25,089 nucleotides of DNA, taken from positions 1 through 25,089 of the forward strand of contig JACVRU010000007.1 of the NCBI GenBank assembly GCA_014534295.1. The letters are read 5' to 3'. The position numbers and the translations under genes were made by a program. Origin of the DNA: Thermoleophilia bacterium (GTDB taxonomy: Bacteria > Actinomycetota > Thermoleophilia > Gaiellales > Gaiellaceae). The notes under the pieces are model-generated. The model did no database searches and was not told the DNA's origin. It saw nothing but the letters and a program-made list of their open reading frames with translations. The first letter of the stretch is position 1, and each line of letters opens with the position of its first letter. Of the stretch, positions 6,542-13,273 are shown in pieces.

Positions 6542-7869
6542 TCGCCGCGGTGGTCCTGTCGCTGTCCGGCGCCGCTGAGCGGCCGCTGGTCCTCGTCGTC
6601 GAGAGCGCCGGGAACGTCGTTGCCGTCCACGCCGACGGGAAGCGCGTCCGTCTCGCCGCCGGGCGGGAACCGGCCCTCTCGCCCGACGGCAACTGGCTGG
6701 CGTTCGTCCGAGACGGCGACGTCTGGGTCGTCCGGCTCCCAGACGGGAGCCCGCGCCGGGTCGCCGCCGGGTCCGCACCGGCCTGGGCCCCCGACGGCCG
6801 CCTCGCCTACGCGGCCGCGGACGGCGTCCGGATCGGCGGCCGCCTCGTCGCGCCGGCGGCCTCCGAGCCCGCGTGGTCGCGCGACGGCCGGCTGGCCGTC
6901 GTCACCGAGGCCGGGATCGTCGTCGGCGGCCAGGTCGCCGTGCCGGGCGGCCGGAGCCCCGCCTTCGCGCGGGACGGGCGGCTCGCGTACGTTCTCGGCG
7001 ACGGCGTTCACGTGGACGGTCTCCGCGTCTCCCCGGGTGGTCGCGATCCCGCCTGGGACCCGTCCGGCCGGCTGACGGTCGCCACGGCGGTCGGCGTGCT
7101 CGTCGACGGCGCGCCCATCCGCGGCACCCGCGCGGGCGACCGCGCGCCGGCCTGGGGCCGCCCGCCCGAGCCGCACGCGAACGACCTCCTACCCGACCTC
7201 GACCAGCGCGCCCCGACCGGCGTGACGATCGCACGCTCGGGCGGCCGCTACCGCCTCGGGTTCACGTCCGCGACCGACAACGTCGGGCCCGGCGTCCTCT
7301 GGGTCCGCGGCCGGCGGCCGAGCATGCGGTCGTACGAGATGCGCGCCGACCAGCTGGTCGAGCAGCGCGGCGGCGGCGTACGCGTCGTGCGCGGCGTCGG
7401 CCGGATCCGGTTCGTCAGCGACGCGCCCCATCACCACTGGCACTTCATGCGGTTCCAGCAGTTCGAGCTGCGACGCCGGTCCGACTTCCAGCTGCTCGCG
7501 CGCGACCGCAAGACCGGGTTCTGCTTCGCCGACCACTACGGCCTCGCGCGCCACCGGGTCAGCGCCTTCAGGGGCCCGCGGTTCCTGGGCGACTGCGGCC
7601 AGTGGCTGACCGGCCTGAGGTCCGTCGAGATGGGCACGTCCCCGGGCTACACGGACCGCTATCCGGCCCACTTCCACGGCCAGAACGTCGACCTGACGGG
7701 CATCCCGCCGGGCGTCTACGTGCTCGTCCACCGCGCGAACCCGCAGGGGGCGATCCGCGAGATCCGCTACGACAACAACGCCGCCTCGGTGCGCCTGCGC
7801 CTCTCGTGGCGGCGGGGCGTGCCGTCGGTCCGCCTGCTCAGGGTCTGCGAGCGCTCCGAGCGCTGCTGA
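6517..7869 (+). CDS. Beta-propeller / lysyl oxidase-like fusion protein, probably exported
   Basis: A 450-aa two-part protein. After a short hydrophobic start (GALIAAVVLSLSGAA, possible signal or anchor), residues about 25-215 contain about five PD40/TolB-like blades, each with a variant of PALSPDGNWLAFV. Residues about 225-445 resemble a lysyl oxidase domain. They have a copper-type His cluster (His305, 306, 307, 309 in APHHHWHF), KTGFCFADHYG with Lys332, then SPGYTDRYPAHFHGQ with Tyr382 and VDLTGIPPGVYVL, and finally RYDNNAASVRL. Lys332 and Tyr382 sit where animal lysyl oxidase forms its lysyl-tyrosyl quinone, so amine oxidation is possible. The GTG at 6517 overlaps the racemase gene by 25 nt. 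A longer open frame upstream is the shadow of that gene. The substrate is unknown. Confidence 0.83.
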   Translation: METTAGALIAAVVLSLSGAAERPLVLVVESAGNVVAVHADGKRVRLAAGREPALSPDGNWLAFVRDGDVWVVRLPDGSPRRVAAGSAPAWAPDGRLAYAAADGVRIGGRLVAPAASEPAWSRDGRLAVVTEAGIVVGGQVAVPGGRSPAFARDGRLAYVLGDGVHVDGLRVSPGGRDPAWDPSGRLTVATAVGVLVDGAPIRGTRAGDRAPAWGRPPEPHANDLLPDLDQRAPTGVTIARSGGRYRLGFTSATDNVGPGVLWVRGRRPSMRSYEMRADQLVEQRGGGVRVVRGVGRIRFVSDAPHHHWHFMRFQQFELRRRSDFQLLARDRKTGFCFADHYGLARHRVSAFRGPRFLGDCGQWLTGLRSVEMGTSPGYTDRYPAHFHGQNVDLTGIPPGVYVLVHRANPQGAIREIRYDNNAASVRLRLSWRRGVPSVRLLRVCERSERC

Positions 7870-8539
7870 GCCCGAGCGCGGCGGGAAGCTCGCGGAGGTC
7901 GCGCAACCGCTGCTCCCCCCACTCGGGATGGCGGTCCTCGCGGTCGATCAGGAGCCCCCGCATCCCGAGCGCGCGGGCTCCCTCGACGTCGTCCTCGAGC
8001 GAGTCGCCGACCATTGCCGCCTCCGTCGGTTCGACGCCGATCCGGTCGAGGATCGCGCGGAAGATGCTCTCGTGCGGCTTCGTCTTGCCGTGCGCCCGCG
8101 AGCTGATCGCGCCGTCGACGTCGAGGCCGTGGTGAGCGACGAACCCCTCCAGGTCGCGGCCGGTGTTCGAGACGAGCGCGATCCTGAGCCCCAGCCGGCG
8201 GAGCTCGGCGAGGGTCGGCAGCACGTCCTCGTAGAGCTCGAAGTTCGCCGCCTGCTCCCAGGCCTCGGTCATCGCCGCGGCGCACGCCCGCGCCCCCTCG
8301 GCGTCGCCGCCCATGCCCCGGACGATCCGCTCGGTGAACGCGACCCAGACCTCCTCGTCGTGCTCGAGCTCGGGATGCCGCTCGAGGGTGGCGATCGCCG
8401 CCGCGCGGGCCTCGTCGTAGCGGCTGGGATCGAGCTCGAGCCCGAAGCGGCGGCCGAGGACCCGGTAACCCTCCGGGCCGAGGTCGGGGCCCGGCTTCGC
8501 GAGCGTGAAGTCGACGTCGAAGAGGACGGCCCTGATCAC
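7838..8539 (-). CDS. HAD-superfamily hydrolase
   Basis: A 233-aa haloacid-dehalogenase-type phosphatase. Motif I is VLFDVDFTLAKPG (nucleophile Asp8, acid/base Asp10), motif II is IALVSNTGRD, motif III contains the Lys of HGKTKPHESIF, and motif IV is MVGDSLEDDVEGA. A helical cap lies between motifs I and II. Motif I has Phe where the usual sequence is DxDGT. The GTG at 8537-8539 forms a GTGA overlap with the nitrilase stop, so it is translated coupled to that gene. A much longer open frame upstream is only a shadow of the nitrilase and flavoprotein genes. It is the last gene of a four-gene minus-strand operon. Its end overlaps the convergent lysyl oxidase gene by 32 nt. The substrate is probably a small phosphomonoester. 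Confidence 0.9.
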   Translation of the reverse strand: MIRAVLFDVDFTLAKPGPDLGPEGYRVLGRRFGLELDPSRYDEARAAAIATLERHPELEHDEEVWVAFTERIVRGMGGDAEGARACAAAMTEAWEQAANFELYEDVLPTLAELRRLGLRIALVSNTGRDLEGFVAHHGLDVDGAISSRAHGKTKPHESIFRAILDRIGVEPTEAAMVGDSLEDDVEGARALGMRGLLIDREDRHPEWGEQRLRDLRELPAALGLSSARSARRP

Positions 8540-9357
8540 ACCGGGCTCGGCCACCGGTACGCGTCCGGCTGCCGCTGGGCGAGCGAGGGGAGCTTCGCGC
8601 GGACGTCCTCGAGCCGCCCGAGGTCCAGGTCGGCGGTGACGACGGCCTCCTCGTCCGGCGCGGTCGCGAGCACGAGGCCCCACGGGTCGACGATCAGCGA
8701 GCGGCCGTAGCTCCACCGCCCGGGGCGCGTCTCGCCGAACTGCGCGGCCGCCGCGACGTAGAGCTGGTTCTCGATCGCCCGCGCCCGCAGCAGCACCTCC
8801 CAGTGGTCCTTGCCGGTGTGGAGCGTGAAGTGGGACGGGACGGTGACGAGGAGGGCACCCTCCAGGGCGAGGATCCGGTACAGCTCGGGGAAGCGGAGGT
8901 CGTAGCAGACGGTCAGCCCGATCGGCCAGTCGCCGGGGCAGACGACGGCCTCCTCGCCGGGGTCCTCGGCCTCGGACTCGCGGTAGACGAGCCCGCCGAC
9001 CTCGACGTCGAAGAGGTGGATCTTGCGGTAGACGGCCGCGATCTCCCCCTCCGGGTCGAAGACGACGCAGGTGTTCGAGAGCTTCTCGCGACCGTCTCGG
9101 CGCTCGGTGATCGAGCCGCCGACCAGCGTGATCCCGTGACTCCGGGCCCAGCCCGCCATTGCCGCGACCGACTCGCCGCCGTCGAGCGGCTCGGCGGCTG
9201 CATGGAGCGTCTCCGCGTCCCCGATCGCGTTCCACTTCTCGGGCAGGACGACCACCTCGGCGCCCGCCGCCGTGGCCCGCTCGACGAGCAGCTCGGCCCG
9301 TTCGAGGTTGGCGGCCTTGTCGGCGCGGCTCGACAGCTGCACGCAGGCGACGCGCAT
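8536..9357 (-). CDS. Carbon-nitrogen hydrolase (nitrilase superfamily, Nit/omega-amidase type)
   Basis: A 273-aa amidase. The catalytic triad is visible: Glu40 (VVLPEKWNA), Lys112 (AVYRKIHLFDV) and Cys151 (LTVCYDLRFPELYR). The second Glu of the family may be in HWEVLLRARAIENQ. KIHLFDV and CYDLRFPE match the Nit1/Nit2 branch, which hydrolyses deaminated glutathione or alpha-ketoglutaramate, both repair reactions on transamination side products. Assignment to one substrate is not possible from sequence. Length is typical (about 270 aa). The ATG at 9355-9357 is a good start. The 3' end shares GTGA with the HAD gene. The operon also has a flavin reductase and a PrmC-like methyltransferase, so a metabolite-repair setting is plausible but unproven. 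Confidence 0.92.
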   Translation of the reverse strand: MRVACVQLSSRADKAANLERAELLVERATAAGAEVVVLPEKWNAIGDAETLHAAAEPLDGGESVAAMAGWARSHGITLVGGSITERRDGREKLSNTCVVFDPEGEIAAVYRKIHLFDVEVGGLVYRESEAEDPGEEAVVCPGDWPIGLTVCYDLRFPELYRILALEGALLVTVPSHFTLHTGKDHWEVLLRARAIENQLYVAAAAQFGETRPGRWSYGRSLIVDPWGLVLATAPDEEAVVTADLDLGRLEDVRAKLPSLAQRQPDAYRWPSPV

Positions 9358-9366
9358 GTCTGCAGG

Positions 9367-9930
9367 TTACGCAGCCAGACGCTCGTGCAGGAGGCCGAGC
9401 TCGGCCGGCCGAAGCTCGAGCACCCGCCGCCGGAACTGGATCACGACCACGCCGTGCCGCGTCAGGCGCGACTCGCACTGGGCGAGCAGCGGGCGGTAGT
9501 GATCGAGCCCGTCTCCCGGGGAGATCACCGCGTCTGGCGGCTCGCCGCGAACGTCGGGCTCGTCGGCCTCCGTCTCCGGCAGGTAGGGCAGGTTGGCCAG
9601 GACGAGGTCGAGATCGCCCGGCACGGGCTCGAGCAGGTCGCCGTGGAGGATGTGCACCCGCCTGGACACGCCGAGCCGGGCCGCGTTCACCCGTGCGAGC
9701 ACGACGGCCGCCTCGCTCGTGTCCGTCGCCCAGAGCTCGGCCCTCGGCGCGGCGAGCGCGAGCGCGACGGCGATCGCTCCCGAGCCCGTGCCCACGTCGG
9801 CGATGCGAAGCGGCTGCTCGCCGACGAGCTCGACCGCCCGGTCGACGAGCGCCTCCGTCGTGGGGCGCGGCGACATGACGCTGCCGGGCGCCGTCAGGAA
9901 CGACGCTCCCCTGAAGAGCGCCGTGCTCAT
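9367..9930 (-). CDS. PrmC/HemK-like class I methyltransferase lacking the N-terminal domain
   Basis: A 187-aa SAM-dependent methyltransferase. SPRPTTEALVDRAVEL precedes the SAM motif IADVGTGSGAIAVALAL, as in PrmC, which methylates the Gln of the GGQ motif in release factors. WATDTSEAAVVLARVNAARL and the NLPYLPE motif follow. PrmC has NPPY at this site, and here the first Pro is Leu. The N-terminal helical domain that recognises release factors (about 70-80 residues) is absent, so this is more likely a paralog acting on another protein or small molecule. The C-terminus (VVVIQFRRRVLEL) is shorter than usual. The ATG overlaps the flavoprotein stop by 4 nt (ATGA), fixing the start and showing coupling. 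Nitrilase starts 9 nt downstream. Confidence 0.85.
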   Translation of the reverse strand: MSTALFRGASFLTAPGSVMSPRPTTEALVDRAVELVGEQPLRIADVGTGSGAIAVALALAAPRAELWATDTSEAAVVLARVNAARLGVSRRVHILHGDLLEPVPGDLDLVLANLPYLPETEADEPDVRGEPPDAVISPGDGLDHYRPLLAQCESRLTRHGVVVIQFRRRVLELRPAELGLLHERLAA

Positions 9931-11108
9931 CGCGCGACCTCGCTCTCGGGCACGTGCGCGCGGATCGGGCGCTTGAGCCGTTCCTCGGTCTCCGCGTCCT
10001 GGCCGGAGAGGACGGCCCCCGCCAGGCGGCCGTCCTCGACGTAGAGGGCGAGGAACCTCTCCAGGGAGTCGTCGAAGGTACGGCCCTCGGCCTGCGACGT
10101 GTCCCCGAAGACCTTGATCGTGACGCCGAAGACCTCCGTGAAGAAGGTGGACACCGAGTCGTACCGCCCGTCGGCGCCGGCGATCGCCTTCCCGACCTCC
10201 GTCCCCTGGTAGTTCGCGTTTGACCAGTGCTCGATCCGGCGTGCCCGCCCGAACACCGGGTCGTCGAACCGCGCCGCGTCCCCGGCCGCCCAGACGTCCG
10301 GAGCGCTCGTACGGAAGGACTGGTCGACGACGATCCCGTTGTCGAGCTCGATCCCGCTTCCCTCGAGGAAGGCGGTCTGGGGGACGACGCCGATGCCGAC
10401 GACGGCCAGGTCGGCCGGGAGCATCCGCCCACCCGCGGTCTCGACAGCCTCCAGCCGCCCGTCCCCCCGGAAGGAGGCGACCGACTCGCCGAGCACGAGC
10501 TCGACTCCGCGGTCGCGGTAGAGGTCGGCCAGGCCGCGGGAGAGCTCCGGCGCGTCGAGGATCGGGAACAGCGTCTCCGCGAGCTCGACGAGCGCCACCT
10601 CGACGCCGAGCGTGCGCAGCGAAGCGGCGGTCTCCATGCCGATGAAGCTGCCCCCCACGGCCACGGCGCGTCCGGCGGCCGCCGCCGCGTCGCGGATCCG
10701 GGTCGCGTCGTCCAGCGTGCGGAGCGTGAAGACGCCGTCGAGGTCGGCGCCGGGGACGTCGAGCCGGCGGGGGAAGGCCCCGGGCGCGAGCAGCAGCTTG
10801 TCGTAGGACAGCGTCTCTCCGCTGGCCAGCTCGACCCGCCGCCCTGCGGGGCGGACCGCCTCTACGGTGCGGGAGAGGAGGAGCTCGACGTCCTGGTCGG
10901 CGTAGAAGGACTCCGGCTCCACGAGCGTTCCCTCGCGGTCGGTCTCGCCGCGCAGGTAGCGCTTGGACAGAGGCGGGCGGTGGTAGGGGACGGAGTCGTC
11001 CCGGGAGACGAGCGCAATCCTGCCGCCGCCGCCCGCCTCGCGGTACGCCTTGATCGCGCGTGCGGAGGCGAGCCCACCGCCGACCACCACGAGTTCGAAC
11101 TTCTTCAT
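9927..11108 (-). CDS. FAD-dependent NAD(P)H oxidoreductase (ferredoxin/rubredoxin reductase type)
   Basis: A 393-aa pyridine-nucleotide disulfide-type flavoprotein without a redox dithiol. The FAD Rossmann motif is VVVGGGLASARAIKAYREAG at about 7-26, with PYHRPPLSKRYL next. The NAD(P)H-binding motif is VGGSFIGMETAASL, and the second FAD motif is VWAAGDAARF, followed by RIEHWSNANYQG. The C-terminal reductase dimer domain is present (FGVTIKVFGDT). This layout is that of ferredoxin, rubredoxin and dioxygenase reductases, which pass electrons from NAD(P)H to a small iron-sulfur carrier. No such carrier is encoded here. The ATG at 11106-11108 is preceded by CGGAG, a fair ribosome site. It is the first gene of the four-gene operon with PrmC-like, nitrilase and HAD genes. 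Confidence 0.92.
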   Translation of the reverse strand: MKKFELVVVGGGLASARAIKAYREAGGGGRIALVSRDDSVPYHRPPLSKRYLRGETDREGTLVEPESFYADQDVELLLSRTVEAVRPAGRRVELASGETLSYDKLLLAPGAFPRRLDVPGADLDGVFTLRTLDDATRIRDAAAAAGRAVAVGGSFIGMETAASLRTLGVEVALVELAETLFPILDAPELSRGLADLYRDRGVELVLGESVASFRGDGRLEAVETAGGRMLPADLAVVGIGVVPQTAFLEGSGIELDNGIVVDQSFRTSAPDVWAAGDAARFDDPVFGRARRIEHWSNANYQGTEVGKAIAGADGRYDSVSTFFTEVFGVTIKVFGDTSQAEGRTFDDSLERFLALYVEDGRLAGAVLSGQDAETEERLKRPIRAHVPESEVAR

Positions 11109-11267
11109 CGTACTCCGATGAACGTGGAGGAAGCGGGTCTCATTCCGGGATCTTGACGGCTCATTGGCTCCTGGCGGTCTCTCGCGCGGGACCCTGGGCG
11201 GATCCCCGACGACTACGTGAGTGTCCGGCTCCCAGGGTTTCTTACTCGCTCCGCGTCGGCCGCCTCC

Positions 11268-11296
11268 GCGCGGGGGAACCCGTGGTTCCCCCGCGC
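11268..11296. other. Perfect 13-bp hairpin downstream of tRNA-Pro
   Basis: GCGCGGGGGAACC (11268-11280) and GGTTCCCCCGCGC (11284-11296) are exact reverse complements around a 3-nt loop. The element lies 17 nt past the 3' end of the tRNA on the minus strand. It has no T-tract on either strand, so it is not a textbook intrinsic terminator. It could still stop transcription, or set the 3' processing of the tRNA precursor. The rest of the 11109-11312 gap shows nothing else I can support. Confidence 0.55.
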
Positions 11297-11312
11297 ACCC
11301 GCTCCTCCACTA

Positions 11313-11386
11313 TCGGGGTGCCCAGATTTGAACTGGGGACCTCTCCGACCCGAACGGAGCGCGCTACCAGGCTGCGCCACACCCCG
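11313..11386 (-). tRNA. tRNA-Pro (anticodon CGG)
   Basis: On the minus strand the 7-bp acceptor stem pairs CGGGGTG with CACCCCG. The D-arm is GCGCAGCCTGGTAGCGC. The anticodon stem CTCCG/CGGAG encloses the loop TTCGGGT with anticodon CGG, which reads the Pro codon CCG. The T-arm has the loop TTCAAAT. The start with C1 and the discriminator A are typical of bacterial proline tRNAs. The CCA end is not encoded. A TAACCT box 14 nt upstream may be the -10 element. Confidence 0.95.
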
Positions 11387-11514
11387 AGCCCGGGAAGGTT
11401 AGCGCGGCTGCCGACGCGTTCGCAGAGTCGGTACGGTCCCGGCACAGACACGTGCGGATCTCCTCGCTACCGTCGGTCGACGAGGATCGAAGGAGCGACG
11501 AACGGAGGCGTTTC

Positions 11515-11868
11515 ATGAACACCGTCCAGCTGATCGGGAACCTCGCCACGAAGGTGGAGCTGCGGGAGGTGGGCGACGACAAGAAGCTCGGCACCTTCGT
11601 TCTCGCCGTCGATCGCCCGGGCCAGGACCCGGGAGCCGACTTCGTCAGGATCGCGACCTGGCAACGGCAGGCGGAGGTCTGCGGCCAGTACCTGACGAAG
11701 GGCAAGCGCATCTCCGTGGAGGGCCGGCTTCGAAGCCACTCGTGGGAGGACCCCGACGGCAAGCGGCGGAGCTCGCTCGAGGTCGTCGCCAGCCGGGTCG
11801 AGTTTCTGTCGCCGAGAGAGGGTGCGTCCCCGGAGGTGATGCCGTTCGAGCCGGCCGCCGCGACATAG
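11515..11868 (+). CDS. ssb: Single-stranded DNA-binding protein, short form without acidic tail
   Basis: A 117-aa OB-fold protein. MNTVQLIGNLATKVELREVG is the classic SSB start, followed by KLGTFVLAVDR, FVRIATWQRQAEVCGQYLTKGKRIS (split across strands 3 and 4) and VEGRLRSHSWEDPDGKRRSS. The OB fold ends near VEFLSP. Replicative SSBs continue through a flexible linker to an acidic tip (DDDIPF type) that recruits replication and repair proteins. Here the protein stops at PFEPAAAT with no such tip. It is therefore probably a secondary paralog rather than the replicative SSB, which should be encoded elsewhere. The ATG at 11515 has a good GGAGG ribosome site 7 nt upstream. It stands alone between tRNA-Pro and a DUF4260 gene. 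Confidence 0.92.
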   Translation: MNTVQLIGNLATKVELREVGDDKKLGTFVLAVDRPGQDPGADFVRIATWQRQAEVCGQYLTKGKRISVEGRLRSHSWEDPDGKRRSSLEVVASRVEFLSPREGASPEVMPFEPAAAT

Positions 11869-11901
11869 GAGACGACCGGCGGGGGGCGAAGAGCCGCAGG
11901 G

Positions 11902-12249
11902 ATGGTGCGGAGCCTGCTCCGGGCGGAGGGCCTCGTCGTGTTCGTTGCGGCGATCGCCCTCTACTTCGACGCCGGCCATGGCTGGATCCTGCTCGTCGTG
12001 CTCGCGCTCGCGCCCGACCTGGCGATGCTCGGCTACCTCGCGGGGCCGCGCGCCGGAGCGATCGCGTACGACACCGTGCACGCCTACGCGCTGCCGATCG
12101 TGCTCGCGCTCGCGGGCGTCCTCGGGGGCTTCGATCTCGCCGTGCAGCTGGCGTTGATCTGGCTGGCGCACATCGGCGCCGACCGTTTGCTCGGCTACGG
12201 GCTGAAGTATCCGTCGGGCTTCAAGGACACGCACCTTCAGCGGGTCTAG
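11902..12249 (+). CDS. DUF4260 family membrane protein
   Basis: A 115-aa protein with about four hydrophobic segments: GLVVFVAAIALYF, WILLVVLALAPDLAMLGYLA, YALPIVLALAGVLGG and a C-terminal helix with LALIWLAHIGADRLLGYGL. The C-terminal signature GYGLKYPSGFKDTHL and the conserved polar residues in the helices (APDL, YDTVH, HIGADR) match DUF4260. The function of the family is not known to me. It starts 33 nt after ssb on the same strand and could be co-transcribed with it. Its stop TAG lies in a CTAG shared with the stop of the convergent alpha/beta hydrolase. Confidence 0.87.
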   Translation: MVRSLLRAEGLVVFVAAIALYFDAGHGWILLVVLALAPDLAMLGYLAGPRAGAIAYDTVHAYALPIVLALAGVLGGFDLAVQLALIWLAHIGADRLLGYGLKYPSGFKDTHLQRV

Positions 12250-13115
12250 AGCCCCAGCGGGTCGAGGAAGCGCTCGACCGCGTCCGCGCACGCGTCCGGA
12301 TGCTCCGCGACGAGGAGGTGGCCGCAGTCCGCGATCGTCCGCAGCGGCGCGCGCAGCCTGCGCGCGTACTCGAAGGCGTCCTCGATCGGCACCTGGTGGT
12401 CGCGCGCGCCCCAGAGCAAGAGGCACGGGCAGCCGACCTCGTGCAGGTCCTCGCGAGGGTCTTCCCGCACCAGCGCGCGGGAGGCGCTGAGGACGTCCGC
12501 GTGGAGCTCGGGGCCGGTGAGCAGGCCCTCGACCGCCCGGTCGGCCAGCGCGGCCGGGTCGGAGGCGCCGAAGTAGCCGAAGACGGCATAGCGGAGCGCG
12601 CGGCCGCCCGCCACGCGAGCCCGGTGCGGTGACACGCGCCGTCCCGGCCTGGTCCGTCCCAGCAGGCCGAGCCAGAACTGCGCGCGGCGCGTGCCAGATG
12701 CGATCCCCGCAGCGGCGGCAAGCACGAGCGCCGACACTTCCTCCGGCCAGCGGAGCGCCATCCGCAGCGCGATCGCGCCGCCGAGCGAATGGCCGAGGAC
12801 GGGCGCCGGGAGCATCCCTTCCAGCTCGGCCACGTGACGGACGCGGTCGGCGTAGCCGTTGAGGCTCGGCGCCGCGGGCAACGGCTCCGAGCGGCCGTGG
12901 CCGGGCAGCTCCGGGATGAGGACGCGCCGGCTTCGCGCCAGCAGCGGGCCGAGTAGCGTGAAGTTCGTCGCCGAGCCGGACAGCCCGTGCACGAGCACGA
13001 GCGGCGGCCCCTCTCCGCCGACGAAGTAGCGCATCCGGCAGGCGCGGACGTCGGCCCAGCGCTCCTCGAAGCCGGGCAGAAGCTCGGCCGTCCCGATGAC
13101 CGTAGCGGCCGTCAC
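12246..13115 (-). CDS. Alpha/beta hydrolase
   Basis: A 289-aa alpha/beta-fold hydrolase. The oxyanion-hole motif is VLVHGLSGSATN at about 40-51. The nucleophile elbow GHSLGG gives Ser110. The acid is Asp239 (LLLWGARDHQVP) and the base His266 (DCGHLLVAEHP), a complete catalytic triad. A cap region of about 70 residues between strands 6 and 7 (around 145-210) will define the substrate. Esterase, lipase or C-C bond hydrolase activity is possible, and sequence does not decide. The start is GTG at 13113-13115. Its upstream region overlaps the promoter and leader of the divergent small-protein gene. No signal peptide is seen, so it is likely cytosolic. Confidence 0.92.
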   Translation of the reverse strand: MTAATVIGTAELLPGFEERWADVRACRMRYFVGGEGPPLVLVHGLSGSATNFTLLGPLLARSRRVLIPELPGHGRSEPLPAAPSLNGYADRVRHVAELEGMLPAPVLGHSLGGAIALRMALRWPEEVSALVLAAAAGIASGTRRAQFWLGLLGRTRPGRRVSPHRARVAGGRALRYAVFGYFGASDPAALADRAVEGLLTGPELHADVLSASRALVREDPREDLHEVGCPCLLLWGARDHQVPIEDAFEYARRLRAPLRTIADCGHLLVAEHPDACADAVERFLDPLGL

Positions 13116-13141
13116 GCCGAGCCATTATCCTTGGAGGTGCG

Positions 13142-13171
13142 ATGGTCGAGGTTGGGAGGCGGGCCCGGTGA
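13142..13171 (+). CDS. Putative leader peptide ORF 1 (9 codons)
   Basis: An ATG preceded by GGAGG (13133-13137) opens a nine-residue frame, MVEVGRRAR, ending in TGA. Three of its last four residues are Arg, including one AGG codon. The frame covers the first repeat of the attenuator, so a ribosome here would block pairing of repeat 1. It is too short to support by coding statistics. The support is the strong ribosome site and its placement. Confidence 0.35.
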   Translation: MVEVGRRAR

Positions 13172-13206
13172 TTCCCGCCACGACGAACGAGCGAGGCTGC
13201 GACTGA
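13168..13206 (+). CDS. Putative leader peptide ORF 2 (12 codons)
   Basis: A GTG overlapping the stop of ORF 1 as GTGA opens a 12-residue frame (IPATTNERGCD after the start). It ends in TGA one base before the terminator stem begins. A ribosome reaching this stop would cover the left arm of the terminator. GGGAGG lies 9 nt upstream. The coupling and the exact end position make it suggestive, but it may be chance. Confidence 0.3.
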   Translation: MIPATTNERGCD

Positions 13207-13273
13207 GCCCGCCTGCGCCCTGGAGCGCGGCGGGTTTTTTCGTGGCGCAACGACGGAGAGGAGCACCAGCCAC

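Larger units (their letters stand above)
13126..13240 (+). promoter_or_regulatory. Candidate transcription attenuator with leader peptides and intrinsic terminator
   Basis: A -10-like TATCCT (13126-13131) is followed by a leader holding two tiny ORFs and four alternating repeats: GGCGGG (13158-13163), CCCGCC (13174-13179), CCCGCC (13208-13213) and GGCGGG (13229-13234). Repeats 3 and 4, with an inner GCGC/GCGC pairing, form a hairpin directly followed by six Ts (13235-13240), a textbook terminator. Repeat 1 can pair with repeat 2 or, with 7 bp, with repeat 3. The latter would prevent the terminator. The terminator sits 34 nt before the 56-aa gene, and no plus-strand gene ends nearby, so it must act on that gene's own leader. 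The regulatory signal is unknown. Confidence 0.6.

Noticed and set aside
5410..7869. Reading the whole 819-codon plus-strand frame as one protein.
   Set aside because: Its first 369 codons are out of frame over the TetR and CaiB genes. Only the part from the GTG at 6517 shows propeller and oxidase motifs.
7838..10432. Reading an 864-codon minus-strand frame as one giant protein.
   Set aside because: Only the last 233 codons encode HAD motifs. The rest overlaps the nitrilase, PrmC-like and flavoprotein genes in a different frame with low-complexity sequence.
13208..13240. The hairpin and six Ts as terminator of the DUF4260 or ssb transcript.
   Set aside because: DUF4260 ends at 12249, about 960 nt upstream, with an opposite-strand gene between. 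The position just before the 56-aa gene fits a leader attenuator better.
13116..13240. A known riboswitch (fluoride, ZTP, guanidine or cyclic di-AMP) in this leader.
   Set aside because: I could not place the conserved core motifs of any of them. Similarity is limited to GC-rich stems.
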